Assembly (NCBI RefSeq): GCF_018446385.1 | Contig: NC_055987.1 | Coordinates: 86,795,418-86,859,417 of the forward strand | Origin: Zingiber officinale | Taxonomy: Eukaryota; Streptophyta; Magnoliopsida; Zingiberales; Zingiberaceae | Length of the DNA: 64,000 bases | Reading direction: 5' to 3' | In this document: in pieces, positions 22,195 to 32,554 of the stretch | How positions within the stretch are numbered: position 1 is the stretch's first letter | Layout of the letters: every line of letters begins with the position of its first letter | The notes under the pieces: model-generated | What the model saw: only the letters and a program-made list of their open reading frames with translations | The model's database searches: none | What the model was told of the DNA's origin: nothing | Made by a program: the position numbers and the translations under genes

Positions 22195-24041
22195 TGTTGG
22201 ATTTTTCGGGCCGCGAAAACCGCTTTTCGCGTCGCGAAAACCCCGAATCACCCAAAGCCGTAGATCCGTGCAAGGAAAACCGAACGAAATACAAATACGA
22301 GTTTCAAAACTTTATATCTACTCCTAGATCTATGTGTTGAGATCTTTACCCTTGTTGCGTGCCCTTTCGCGTTCCCGCTCGTCCAAGGAGTTGCCGGATC
22401 TCAAGACCGTCAAGCGTCGATCCTCTAGAAGTATCCACACTGACACGTAGGTGGAGAAAGCCTTACACAAAGGTGTGCTAGCACCTTGGTAAGATTCGGC
22501 CAAGCAAGGAGGAGAGGGAGAGGGAGAGCTTGAGGAAGAAGAAGGAGTAATCACTTGAATGAGCAAATTGAATTTCTCATTCAATCAAAAGTGGTCGGCC
22601 ACTCTCTATTGTAACTCCCCTCATTAATGCATTAAGTTGTCATCAAGGAGAGAATGTAACCTCCATGAGGTGGCACTCACTAGTAACTCCCATGAGGTGG
22701 CACACCATGATGATGTGGAACATCATCATTGGTCCACCTAATACCAACTCACCAATGAGGTGGCAAAAGGTCAAGTCAAAATTAACCTTTGGTCTTCCTT
22801 CTTAAGTCAAGTCAAACTTGACCCAATCTCTTCCATGGTTGATCTAATCTAACCATTTGATTCAAGCCAACTTAATATAATGAATCTAATTCATTTAATT
22901 AAATTGATTCAATAAGTCAAAATCTAAATTAGACTCATTGAACACATGAATCAACTTGAGTCGAACTCAAGTTAGCCCAATTAGGATTACTCTTAATCTA
23001 ATTTGATTCATCAAATGAATCTAATCCTCTTGGTTCATCATATGAACCTAATCTCCATCTAATTGTCCTAAGTGTGTGACCCTATAGGTTCTTGTAACGT
23101 TGGCAATGCCCTAAACCCATTTAGGAGCATAAGTAATGAGAGGTATCTAGCAACACATCATTACTACCCAAGTTACAAGAATGTCGAGATCCGACATCAC
23201 CTTGTGACTACTAATTGTGACTCCTCACAATATATGACAAGTGTCCTTCTATCCTAGACATCTAGATTGATTAATGTGAGGCATAGACCGTGTCATCCTC
23301 TGACCAATTTAAATCTTGAACTCCAAGTAGACTCACTAAATCAAATGAGCTCAATATCCTATATTGACTCATTTGGGCATGGCCATGCACTTCGTGGTCT
23401 CACTCTATCAAGAATACCGATGTCTCTCCCATCATATAGGAGGGATAGATCCCATCTACATCACTCACATCCCTCTGCATAATTTGTTATATACCCAGTA
23501 ATCGCCTTTATAGTCCACCCAGTTACGGGTGACGTTTGACGAAACCAAAGTACATAACTCCTTATGTAGGGATCTATGGTGACTTCAGGTCTAAGGACTA
23601 GTAGTCATACTAATAGCCACATGAGAAAGTATATGACACTCATATAACGATCCATGATACTTTCTCATGGCGGGTCATTCAGTATACATTCTCTAATGTA
23701 TACCCATGTGTCAACTTGATATCTCTATATCCATGACTTGTGAGATCAAGTCATCGAGTTGACCTACATGCTAGTCTTATTGCATTAACATTATCCCTAA
23801 ATGTTAATACTCGACTAGGAATGATTAAGAGTAGTGTTCCCTATATCATCTCACTATCGGTTCAACTAACCGATTGATATAGGTGAGAACCATCTACTCA
23901 AGGACATTATTATACTTAGTCTATTTGGCACTAATACAAATAAGTATAATAACCAAACAAATGCCTTTATTAATATATAAAAATATGATACAATGAGTCC
24001 ATACAATCATCAAATGATTGGCTCTAGGGCTCTAACTAACA
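22195..24041 (-). repeat. 5' LTR of the Angela-like element
   Basis: This is an 1847-bp copy of 14741-16587 with matching TG...CA ends. It is followed by the target duplication GTATG (24042-24046). Confidence 0.93.
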
Positions 24042-26097
24042 GTATGCAACGGCCTCTTGATCTTCTACCATATTCCTCTTCTTATCCCGGACGTTGTGTG
24101 GGCAACGATCTACCAAGATGAGAACCACCCAAGCCCTTCTCCTTCCTCCTTGCAAGTTTTGGCCAAACCAATAATCCTCCAAGGATGTAGAATTTCGGCC
24201 ACCACCACCAAGCTCCAAGGGATGCAAGAAACAAAGCCTCCTTTCTCTCCTTCTTCTCCTAGCTAGAACCGGCCACCATCAAAAGCTTCAAGAGAAGGAT
24301 GAAATCGGCCACTAAAGAAGAAGAGAAGAGGAGAGGGAGAACCTCTAGAGTCGGCCACAACCAAGGAAGAGAGGGAGGAAAAATAGAATAGAGCTATTAT
24401 TTTTGAAGGCACCTCTACCCCCTCTATTATATTCCTTAGTCTTGGAAAATAAGAAAATTTAAATAAAAACTTCCTTAATTCCTTTGCCATGAAAAGGAAA
24501 ATTTAATTGATTTAAAATCAATTTCCCTTTTCTTAAACAATATGGCCGGTCACAACCAAATCTCCAAGCAAGGAAAGTTTTAAACACAAATTAAAACTTC
24601 CTTATTGTTTCCAGAAATTTTAAAATAAAATTTCTCTAACAATTTATCCCTTCATGGTGGGTTATAAAAGGAATTTTATATATTAAAATCTTTCTTTTAA
24701 ACATGTGGATGATTTCCAAAAAGGAAAGTTATCTTTAAAATTAAAATCTCCTTTCAATCTACAAATAAGAAAAGATATCAAATCTTTTCTTAATCCTTTG
24801 TAGAAACTTATAAAAGGAAATATTTAATTTTAAAACTCTCTTTTTAAATCATGAACATGGTTACAAAAAAGAAAAGTTTTATCAAAATTAAAATCTTTCT
24901 TTCAACCTATAAATAAGGAAAGATATCATATCTTTTCTTAATCTTTTGTAGAAAGCTATAAAAGGAAAGATTTAAATTTTAAACTCTTTTTAAAACCATG
25001 GAATCCACATAAGAAAAAAATTAAAATAAAAATCCTTTTAATGTGATGTGGCCAGCTATATCATGCTTGGTCTCCAAGCATTGGCCGGCCACCTACTTGG
25101 CTCAACCACTTGGTCTTGGCCGACCCTAGCTAGGGTTCCAAGCTAGCTTGGCTAACCTCCTTGGGTTGGGTAAGGAGTGGGTATGTGATGGGTATAAATC
25201 TCTATATACAAGAGGCTACGATAGGGACCGAGAGGAGGAATTGGTTTTTGTCTCCCGATGAAATTAAGCTTCTCGTGTTCGCCCTGAACACTCAACTTAA
25301 TTTCATCAATAATAATTCATACCACTAAAGAATTATTATTGAACTAGCGCACCATTCCCAAATTACGTTTTGGGCTCCTTCTTATTATGAGTGTGTTAGT
25401 CTCCCTGTGTTTAAGATGTCGAATGTCCACTAATTAAATGAGTTACTGACAACTCACTTAATTAATATCTTAGTCCAAGAGTAGTACCACTCAACCTTAT
25501 CGTCATGTCGGACTAAGTCCACCTGCAGGGTTTAACATGACAATCCTTATGAGCTCCTCTTGAGGGTATTCTCAACCTAGATTACTAGGACACAGTTTCC
25601 TTCTATAATCAACAATACACACTATAAGTAATATCATTTCCCAATTTATCGGGCTTATTGATTTATCGAACTAAATCTCACCCTTTGATAAGTCAAAGAA
25701 ATAAATACTAAATATATGTGCTTGTTATTATATTAAGATTAAGAGCACACAGTTCCATAATAACTAAGGTCTTGTTCTTTTATTAAGTCAGTATAAAAGA
25801 ACTTACCTTAAATGGTCTTACTCAATACACTTAAAGTGTACTAGTGTAATTTATTAGTCAAGATAAACTAATCCCTAATTACACTATGACTTTACCAACG
25901 GTTTGTTCCTTTCCATCTTAGTCGTGAGCAACTGTTTATAATTTATAAAGAACTGATAACATGATCTTTTGTGTGTGACACCACACACCATATTATCTAC
26001 GATATAAATTAATTGAACAACTATATAAATGTAGATATTTTTAACCAATGTGATTCTTTTTTTCGAAATAAATATTTACAAAAAGTTATGTTTTCTT
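24042..26097 (-). repeat. 5' LTR of the outer copia, second part, truncated at its outer end
   Basis: It continues the LTR begun at 14195-14740 and aligns with 3562 to about 5613. The last 18 or so bases expected by comparison with 5614-5633 (ending TTCCAACA) are missing. The sequence degenerates at AAAAGTTATGTTTTCTT and passes straight into the 40-bp duplication. Confidence 0.88.
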
Positions 26098-26137
26098 CCT
26101 CGAAAGTATATAATACCCTCCTCATCTCGTGTGAACT
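26098..26137. repeat. Right copy of the 40-bp duplication flanking the outer copia
   Basis: It matches 2982-3021 with one mismatch and continues rightward into the N-terminal part of the same integrase. Confidence 0.85.
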
Positions 26138-26940
26138 CAGTCTGCTGCCCAGAAGCTATCTGGCTGGCAATGAACTGTAAGTGCTGATCTCTGGCCTGGG
26201 CCTCTCGGATCCTCGTCCTGATCGACGACTGAGCAACCATGGTAACCAATATACTATGCTCTGTCCGTCCCTGCTCCTGAAGGCCCAACGCGGAAAAACC
26301 CTAAATCAAGTCCGTGACTGAAGCTCGGTGGCAAGCCAAAGTCCCTCTGGACTTCCTGCTGAGTGTATCGGCAACCACATTAGCTTTCCCCAGGTGATAG
26401 ATAACGGTACAATCGTAATCCTTCAAGAACTCCATCCATCTCCTCTGTCGGAGATTGAGTTCCTTTGGGTGAAAATATATTTGAGACTCTTATGATCCGT
26501 AAGAATCTCAAAGGTATGTCGTACAGATGATGCCGTCAAATCTTCAAAGCAAAGATGATGGCGGCTAGCTCCAGATCGTGTACAGGGTAGTTCATCTCAT
26601 GCTCCTTCAACTAATGAGACGCATAGGAGACTACTCTGCCGTGATGCATCAGAATAGCGCTCAACCCCTAAAGAGATGTGTCAGTGTACGAATCCAGTCC
26701 TATCTATAAGGCAAAAATCGAACTGGAACCGACACTAATCTCCGCTTCAACTCCTGGAAGCTGCTCTCGTAGGCTTCTACCCATGTGAACTTCAAATATA
26801 GATGTTTTCGTCGAAACATCTCTAGAAGTATACGAAGGGGGTCCACGTGATTCTGCTCGGATCAGAAATAGATTACAACATTATCAACAAAGACAATGGA
26901 AACCAATCCAAACAACCTAGGAATACCAAAATCCTCAAGT
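26098..26940 (-). pseudogene. Tekay-like RT C-terminal end, RNase H and integrase N-terminal part
   Basis: From right to left the - strand reads a degenerate catalytic box FVDNVVIYF (near 26870, family FIDD), and RNase H ending with [20 protein letters not shown] (near 26420) and [11 protein letters not shown]. Then comes the linker to the integrase, QFIASQIASGQQTEFTRDEE (26200-26110), which meets the copia insertion. Stops and frame changes occur throughout. The protein continues at 3021. Confidence 0.8.
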
Positions 26941-27314
26941 CCATGAAAACATCTAGGGCTTTGTAAGCCTAAATGGTAAAACCTAGAACTTATAATGCCC
27001 GTACAACAAGTATACTCAACTATAAGATCCCCGACAACAAGTCTGAAATCTGATCACTAGCTACAAATCACCAAATAAATAGATCATCGAATGTGAAAGC
27101 AACGCTCTATCACAAGAAATACTACATATATGGGAGTAATGCTCTACCACCATCAATGCAACCTATATGGGAGCAGCGCTCCTCTACAAGCAATCTACAA
27201 TATGTGGGAGCAACGCTCCACCACAACAATCCAAAACATGTGGGAGCAACACTCCACCACAACAATCCATAATATGTGGGAGCAATACTCCACCACAACA
27301 ATTCATAAATATCG
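26941..27314. repeat. Repeat block inserted in Tekay-like RT, with a 36-37 bp minisatellite
   Basis: The block separates LTNAPA (near 27320) from FMDL and FVDN (near 26940-26870) of the same RT on the - strand, where the family has no such insert. Five tandem units start at 27131, 27168, 27205, 27241 and 27277, each with TGGGAGCAACGCTCCACCAC or a variant. The + strand frame over the units repeats NMWEQ-STTTI, but this looks like chance rather than a gene. Confidence 0.75.
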
Positions 27315-27360
27315 CTGGAGCATTAGTAAGCCCAAATGACATTACCAAAAACTCATAATG
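27315..27360 (-). pseudogene. Tekay-like RT remnant
   Basis: The - strand reads [17 protein letters not shown], a conserved Ty3 RT segment. It follows the protease end (RVVTF) almost directly, so the N-terminal RT region, normally several hundred bases, has been deleted. Confidence 0.8.
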
Positions 27361-27781
27361 GCCAGAATGTGACCACCCTCATCTGGCAATCAATAGTGGC
27401 ATGATATGTTGACAAAAAATCCATGCCAAGAATAATATCAAAGTCGACCATTTCCAGTACTAAAAGATCTACCGTAAGTATCATGTTGCCAAAGTATAAC
27501 GGTCAACCTCTGACCTCCTGAGTGACATCCAATATATCACCGGACGATAGGGAGACAGTCAGTCGCTGTGGTCTAAGAGTAGGTAGTCTACCTATGTCTC
27601 TCATAAAGGCACAGGAAATAAAAGAATCCGAGCTACCAGTATCTATCAGCATATCAGTGGATAATGCATAAAGTAAAATCATACCATGGAAAACAGATCC
27701 GTCGGCCCGCTGTGCATCCTCTCTGGTAACCGCATGAATATGTCCAGTCTCTGGAGGTGGTGGTGGTGGTAGTGCTGCCAA
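27361..27781 (-). pseudogene. Tekay-like aspartic protease
   Basis: The - strand reads MLIDTGSSDSFIS with the intact DTGSS active site, LSSGDILDVTQEVRG, and then, after a stop near 27503, FDIILGMDFLSTYHATIDC, the conserved ILGMD-L end of Ty3 proteases. It would process gag-pol. The stop and the missing RT make it non-functional. Confidence 0.85.
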
Positions 27782-28507
27782 AGGCTGCTGCGCCTGAGTC
27801 TGAGCCTGCCACTGTGACAGTGCTGGGTACTGAGCCAGATATGGATAGGTAGGCTGCGACTGATACTAGACCAGCTGCTGGGGTTGTGACTGGTACTGGA
27901 CCAGTCGCTGTGAGTGTGGCTGATACTGCCCCTGAGTTAGATACTGTGGTCCCGGAACAAAGCTCTGTGGTACTGTGAGGTCACCAGAGTGCTCCTGTCC
28001 ATGCATGTCATATGCAGCTGCTGCGGGGGGAGCTGTCCTCTATTGGCCAGACACTCCGGAAGCGATATGCTGAGCCTTCAGCGAACAATCTCAGCTCAGG
28101 TGCCAGGGCAGTTTGTAATAATAGCAAACCGACTGTCACAGGGAGCAGGCTGTGGTAACATAGTCTCTGGACCCACATCTGGTGCAGTGAGTATCGCTGG
28201 CGAGCTGTTTCCGATTCTACTGAGAAGACCGTGAATGTCCAGATGATGATTGCCCTAACTTCTAAGGCTGACCAGAAGCCCCAGAAGTACCCTGGCCTGG
28301 CCGACCACGACCACTCTACTGTTGTCCGGTAGCATGTGCCTGCTAGATCTGTCCTGATGTCTGACCCGTCTGCTTCCTCTTCCTATCCGGAAATGCTCTC
28401 TGCTGAGCTGACTCAATCATGAGGGCTCTATCCAACGTCTCTAAATAGGATGAACTCCCGAAACCAGCAAGCTTTACTTGCAAATGTCCATCTAGTCCCT
28501 GGACAAA
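27782..28507 (-). pseudogene. Tekay-like gag C-terminal region with broken zinc knuckle
   Basis: A Gln/Tyr-rich stretch lies at 27790-27980. Near 28080-28135 the - strand reads VCYYYKLPWHLS-stop-DCSLK. This corresponds to a CCHC knuckle in which the second Cys is Tyr, the Gly is Trp and an Arg codon is a stop. RNA binding would be lost. Confidence 0.7.
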
Positions 28508-28837
28508 CTAATGCATATGGGAACTATCCTCAGTAAATAATTCTGGACAAAACCTGGCCAACCGATTAAACTCGGCATTGTACTCCATCACCGAGAGGTT
28601 GTTCTGTCGTAAACTTAGAAAATCCTGCCGATGAGTCATCTGATATGCCCGTGAGAAGTAGCGGCTCTCAAAAGCCTCTCTGAATCTAGCCCAAGTGATG
28701 TCATGCTCGCCTATGATGGAACGTTGCGTAACCCACCAAGTGTTGGCCTCATCCCGTAAATGGAAAGCAGCCAACTCCGCTTTCTCCCACTCGGAGCAAG
28801 CCATGTAGAATAAGGTCTGCTCCATGGTCTCTCTCAA
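28508..28837 (-). pseudogene. Tekay-like gag (retrotransposon gag domain)
   Basis: The - strand reads FYMACSEWEKAELAAFHLRD, then EANTWWVTQR, ITWARFREAFESRYF and LSVMEYNAEFNRLARFCPEL, the typical plant Ty3 gag domain that forms the virus-like particle. The frame is open for 109 codons and is flanked by stops on both sides. Confidence 0.85.
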
Positions 28838-29040
28838 GGACTAAGCCACACTCAGATCAGTTTCTCCTCGGAAGAGTGTGAATCGACTCTTCATCGACTC
28901 TGCCAGTGCTGGGATTCGGGCTCATGCCGCGATAATATTAGTGAGATGTGTAGGGATCATCGCGGGAACTGGCGGAATCCCCTGAGCTGGTCGTACGGGT
29001 AGTACCGCTGGATAGACCGGGGGAGGCATCCCTGGTGCTA

Positions 29041-29523
29041 CTATATAGACTGAGGTAGGTGCCATTGGTGGCATGTAGGGTCAGCATAGGTGGGCGCGGC
29101 AGGAGGTACGGTGGGTGGTGGTACCGGAGGTGGAGCAACTGTTGTTGCTGGTGTGGGTGCCGCGAATGCAGTGGGCACCGGTGGCAGTGGTGTCTGGTAT
29201 GTCGTAGGCACTGGTGGCAGCGGTGTCGAGTACGCAGTGGGCACGGCCGGAGGTGGTGCCGAATATGCCGCAGGTGGCACCGCTAGTGGTACTGTGAATA
29301 CCGTAGGAGTGGGTCCGACGGGTACGGTCAGGGTAGGTACCTCTGAAACCATCAGAGTCTGAGAACCCGACGCACCCGCAGTATCTTGACTCTGTCCCTG
29401 ACCAACAAGCTCAACCCTAGTAAATGTCTCTGGCGACTCTGTCGCCAAGGACTCCAACGTCCTCTTACGTAGTCGTCCTACACCACGTCTCGACACGGAA
29501 GCACGTACACCACACCTCATATC
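29041..29523 (-). pseudogene. Tekay-like gag N-terminal, proline-rich part
   Basis: The - strand frame from the ATG at 29523 encodes a basic start (VSRRGVGRLRKRT) and then repeated PPPAVPTAYSTPLPPVPTTY-like segments. Such low-complexity N-termini are common in Tekay-type gag. Degenerate sequence (28838-29040) separates it from the gag domain. Confidence 0.7.
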
Positions 29524-29753
29524 TGTTGAATTATAACACGCAAATATTACTACCAGCCTCAAAAATTATAAAATTACCATTTTACCTATTTATTGTCTGG
29601 AGATGTTCCGTCATTGTCCAGCCCCCCTTTTTTACCTCAGAAATCTGAAACGAGAAAATCGACGAAAATTCATACAAATCCAAAACAGAATTCTGAAACA
29701 TAATCATAACGGAAATCCATACAAATCCGAAAATACCCAGTTTGACTCGCAAG

Positions 29754-29769
29754 CCGGGCTCTGATACCA
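29754..29769 (-). other. Primer binding site of the Tekay-like element
   Basis: On the - strand TGGTATCAGAGCCCGG lies seven bases inside the 5' LTR, matching the initiator-Met tRNA 3' end. Confidence 0.85.
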
Positions 29770-29776
29770 AATAAAT

Positions 29777-32554
29777 TGTCACGCCTCGGGGGAGTCCCTG
29801 CCAGAAGAAATTTCGACAGCATCTCCCCTGTACGGGTGACAATCTGAAACTTTATACATTACCCTCAGGGTCACATATACCTCGGCCCACATGGCCGGAA
29901 CAATAACAATAAATAATAATCAGCAATCATCCACGCAGTTAATAGAAAAACTAAACTAAAGCAATAATATAGAAAACCATCTCAAAATCTCCTACTCAAC
30001 TACACTCACAAAGCTCAAAACTTATTCCCTACTCAACTACACTCATAAAACATAAATCACAATGATAAAATCAACTTACCCCTTCTGCCGTCCAGGTAAG
30101 CATGTAGTAGAACAAATCCAATAAAAATATCGACAATAAATTAAACCATGCAACATCCATAGAACCAAACTAGTACAATAAGAAAACCAAAAAAAGACCA
30201 AATGAAAATCCTTGCGATATGCAGGGGACTAGCGACTGGAACTCTCCTGACAGCCTCAACCTGAAAATAGTAAATATCCACGAGGTGTGAGTCCAACACT
30301 CAGCGAATACCTAGTTGACATGCATAGTAAACTATAACAAATAGCAATAACTATGTGTACAATCTCTTGATATAACATATAGAAAGTGCAAAACTTTAAG
30401 ATAAGGAGTAACTATACTAACCAGAACCTGGATATAGGGATATCAAGGTCGTCAAACCCAAAGTATCATAAATCCTGTATGCATGTCAAACAATGCATCC
30501 ATCCAATATGCAGCATATAAAGTGCAACAAACACAAGCAATAAATGTAAATAATGCATATGATGCCAATAACATATCCTGGTCACCCCTACTGCCAGTCA
30601 GTCATCTCACACACGATGGTAAGACCGAGTGGGTAGGGTTGTGACAACCGTGCACTATATCGTCGCTACTCCTGATGGGTGACTGAGTGGGCGAGATGTT
30701 GTCGGAGTACACCTATCCTCCTACCTCAAACATAGTGAAGGAGCGCAATGCTCTCATCTCCCGGTACGCAATGATGGGGAGGGATCCCTGCCGGCTACCA
30801 CGCTGCGTCACACTACCCATGAGCAGACCAACAGAGCCAAATAGAGCAACCTACTATAACACACCCTGCCTGAATAAAAACCACTAACCCATGAGTGGTT
30901 GTATGTGCAGACCCATGTAACTGGCGATGCGCTCAACAATAATGGAGTTGTCAACCGCTCAGCATAGAATCATGCAAGATGGTGCATGTCACTAAGCCAG
31001 AAAATATCCTAATCCTATCCCTCTCCATATAATGTGTACTAAAATATGTGGATCAAATAATATGATCTAGGTACACATGTCAAGTAGGGTATCTAACCAG
31101 TCCAATATATCATAAAGCATGGCATGTCACTACCTCTATAACATAAATAATAAACAGAGGCACGAATGCTAATCAGGTAACAAACAAAACATGCTCGAAA
31201 ATAAATAGTGACATACCGATGCAGATATAAATATAATTATTACTACTTGTTAAAAATCTACTAAACATATCAACAAGACATATCAAAATAGATAGGTCAA
31301 GGTACCCGCCTCCAATGTAGATCGAGCTAATCAACCTCTATGTCGATGTGCTCATCCCGAATCAGAGTCCTGCGTAAAACAACATATATATTTTATTTAG
31401 CTAAATCCAAAAGAATAGCTAAATAAAATCCCTAATACTAAGTTAGGGCAAAACCCTAATCACATCACAACTAATCACAACCTCAAATCAAGCCTACACA
31501 TGATCTATAACTAAGATCAAAAACCCAATACCTTACCTTAATTCCTAGCACTGTTGTTGCTGGATGGATTTGCTGTCGGAACTAGAAAGTCCACAGAACA
31601 GCCTTTCCTGTTGGAATCCTTCACTGAACGAAACAAGATGAGATCCGGCAAGAAGATCACAAATCAAACAATACCTAATTCCAAAAACCATTTGTGTACC
31701 TTACCTTTCCCTCGACAATCGCAGGTGATAATCACAGGTCCAGCGATGAAAACTTCCAACTAACAGTGATGGGAGCTGGAATCTAGCAGCTCCTCTACCT
31801 CCAAGATCATTGTTATCACCGTCCACTGGAGAGAAAAAGAAGAACCGGTGACAGTGCTAGGCACAGCGTGTTCTTGCCGATGAACAGAGAGGAGAATCGG
31901 GAAGAAATAGTGAAGGCAAGGGTTGTTACCTCACCCACACAGCCGATGTTGGACGGATCCGACATCAGTTGCCCTGATTTCCCTTCGATGGAAGCGATTT
32001 GGGTGGCGATGGAAAAACCTTCACTGCCACTTGCCGAGGTTGAAGAGAAGAAAGAAGTCGGAGACGTGACAAGTTTCCCTCCTTCACACTCCAAGATTGA
32101 TCTGTGTCGGTGACGCTGAGTATCCCCATCGGCGTCGAGTTGTCCACGAGAGAAAGAACGAGAGGAAGAATCAGGGAGATCGCAAAAGGCTCGACAGCAA
32201 TGATATATCTAGGGCGTGCGCATGTGAGCGAGATGAGGAAGATGATCGGGCTCGAGGAAACGGAAGAGAAATAGGTGGTCGGTGCCGAGAGGAAGGGGAA
32301 GAGGCGTCGGGTTGGGGGAAGAATCGGGCGGGTGAGGAGAGAAAATGGTGTTTAGGGGAGAAAGAAAAGAAAATAAAAAGAAATAAAATAAATAAACTTT
32401 TTCTCACTTAAATGGGGTAGCCTAAACAGGCTTTCCCGGACCCAATATTTATCCCCATAAACTCGTTCATACGGTCTCCGAAAAATTCTTAGAAAATTTC
32501 TCAAAATTTCGGATAATTCCCTTATGGTTATTCGCCCTTTTTTGATATTTTACA
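29777..32554 (-). repeat. 5' LTR of the Tekay-like element (2778 bp)
   Basis: It starts TGTCACGCCTCGGGGG and ends TATTTTACA on the + strand. Its right-hand 1.6 kb matches the partial LTR at 1-1569. Small frames inside it (31816-32411) recur in the other copy and are treated as chance. Confidence 0.9.

Larger units (their letters stand above)
14741..24041 (-). mobile_element. Full-length Angela-like Ty1/copia element, 9301 bp
   Basis: It is bounded by TG...CA LTRs of equal length (14741-16587 and 22195-24041, 1847 bp each) and by the perfect 5-bp target duplication GTATG (14736-14740 and 24042-24046). The - strand order is 5' LTR, Met primer site, repeat-rich leader, gag, protease, integrase, RT, RNase H, polypurine tract and 3' LTR, as in Ty1/copia. 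LTR length and RT/RNase H motifs (MYAMLCTRPDVSYAL, YRSQSGFVF) resemble the Angela/BARE lineage. By eye the LTRs differ at roughly two dozen positions without net indel, so insertion was fairly recent. Four in-frame stops and two frameshifts disable the polyprotein. Confidence 0.92.
3021..26097 (-). mobile_element. Outer Ty1/copia element, 2.6-kb LTRs, itself carrying CACTA and Angela-like insertions
   Basis: This is a - strand copia element inserted in the Tekay-like integrase. Its 3' LTR is 3021-5633. The internal region 5634-14194 holds RNase H, RT, integrase (cut by the CACTA element at 8121-12232), GAG-pre-integrase and protease remnants, and a Met-type primer site. The 5' LTR starts at 14195, is cut by the Angela-like element (14741-24041), resumes at 24042 and stops about 18 bp short of its expected terminus near 26097. 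The pol order protease-integrase-RT-RNase H identifies Ty1/copia. The pol motifs resemble the Tork group. No gag coding region is recognisable. With the two nested elements removed the copy would be about 9.7 kb. Confidence 0.88.
1..32554 (-). mobile_element. Tekay/Del-like Ty3 chromovirus, degenerate, interrupted by nested elements
   Basis: This is a - strand Ty3/gypsy LTR retrotransposon whose 3' LTR leaves the window on the left. Reading from right to left, the order is 5' LTR (29777-32554), Met-type primer site, proline-rich gag, gag domain, broken zinc knuckle, aspartic protease, deleted RT, RNase H, integrase, chromodomain-like tail, polypurine tract and 3' LTR. The domain order RT-RNase H-integrase-chromodomain and the long 2.8-kb LTR fit the Tekay/Del chromovirus lineage. 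The integrase is split by a 23-kb copia element (3021-26097). All genes carry stops, an RT segment is missing and a repeat block sits in RT, so the copy cannot be autonomous. The lineage name rests on protein motifs and LTR length only. Confidence 0.85.

Noticed and set aside
27131..27312. CRISPR-like array
   Set aside because: Units are contiguous without unique spacers, and the sequence is a plant nuclear retroelement.
27130..27339. A small repeat protein (NMWEQ-STTTI units) on the + strand
   Set aside because: It is the translation of a minisatellite inside a degenerate RT gene, with no start context or relatives; chance.
1683..30000. Endogenous pararetrovirus (badnavirus-like) sequence
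   Set aside because: No movement or coat protein domains seen. The RT, RNase H, integrase and LTRs all fit Ty1/copia or Ty3 retrotransposons.
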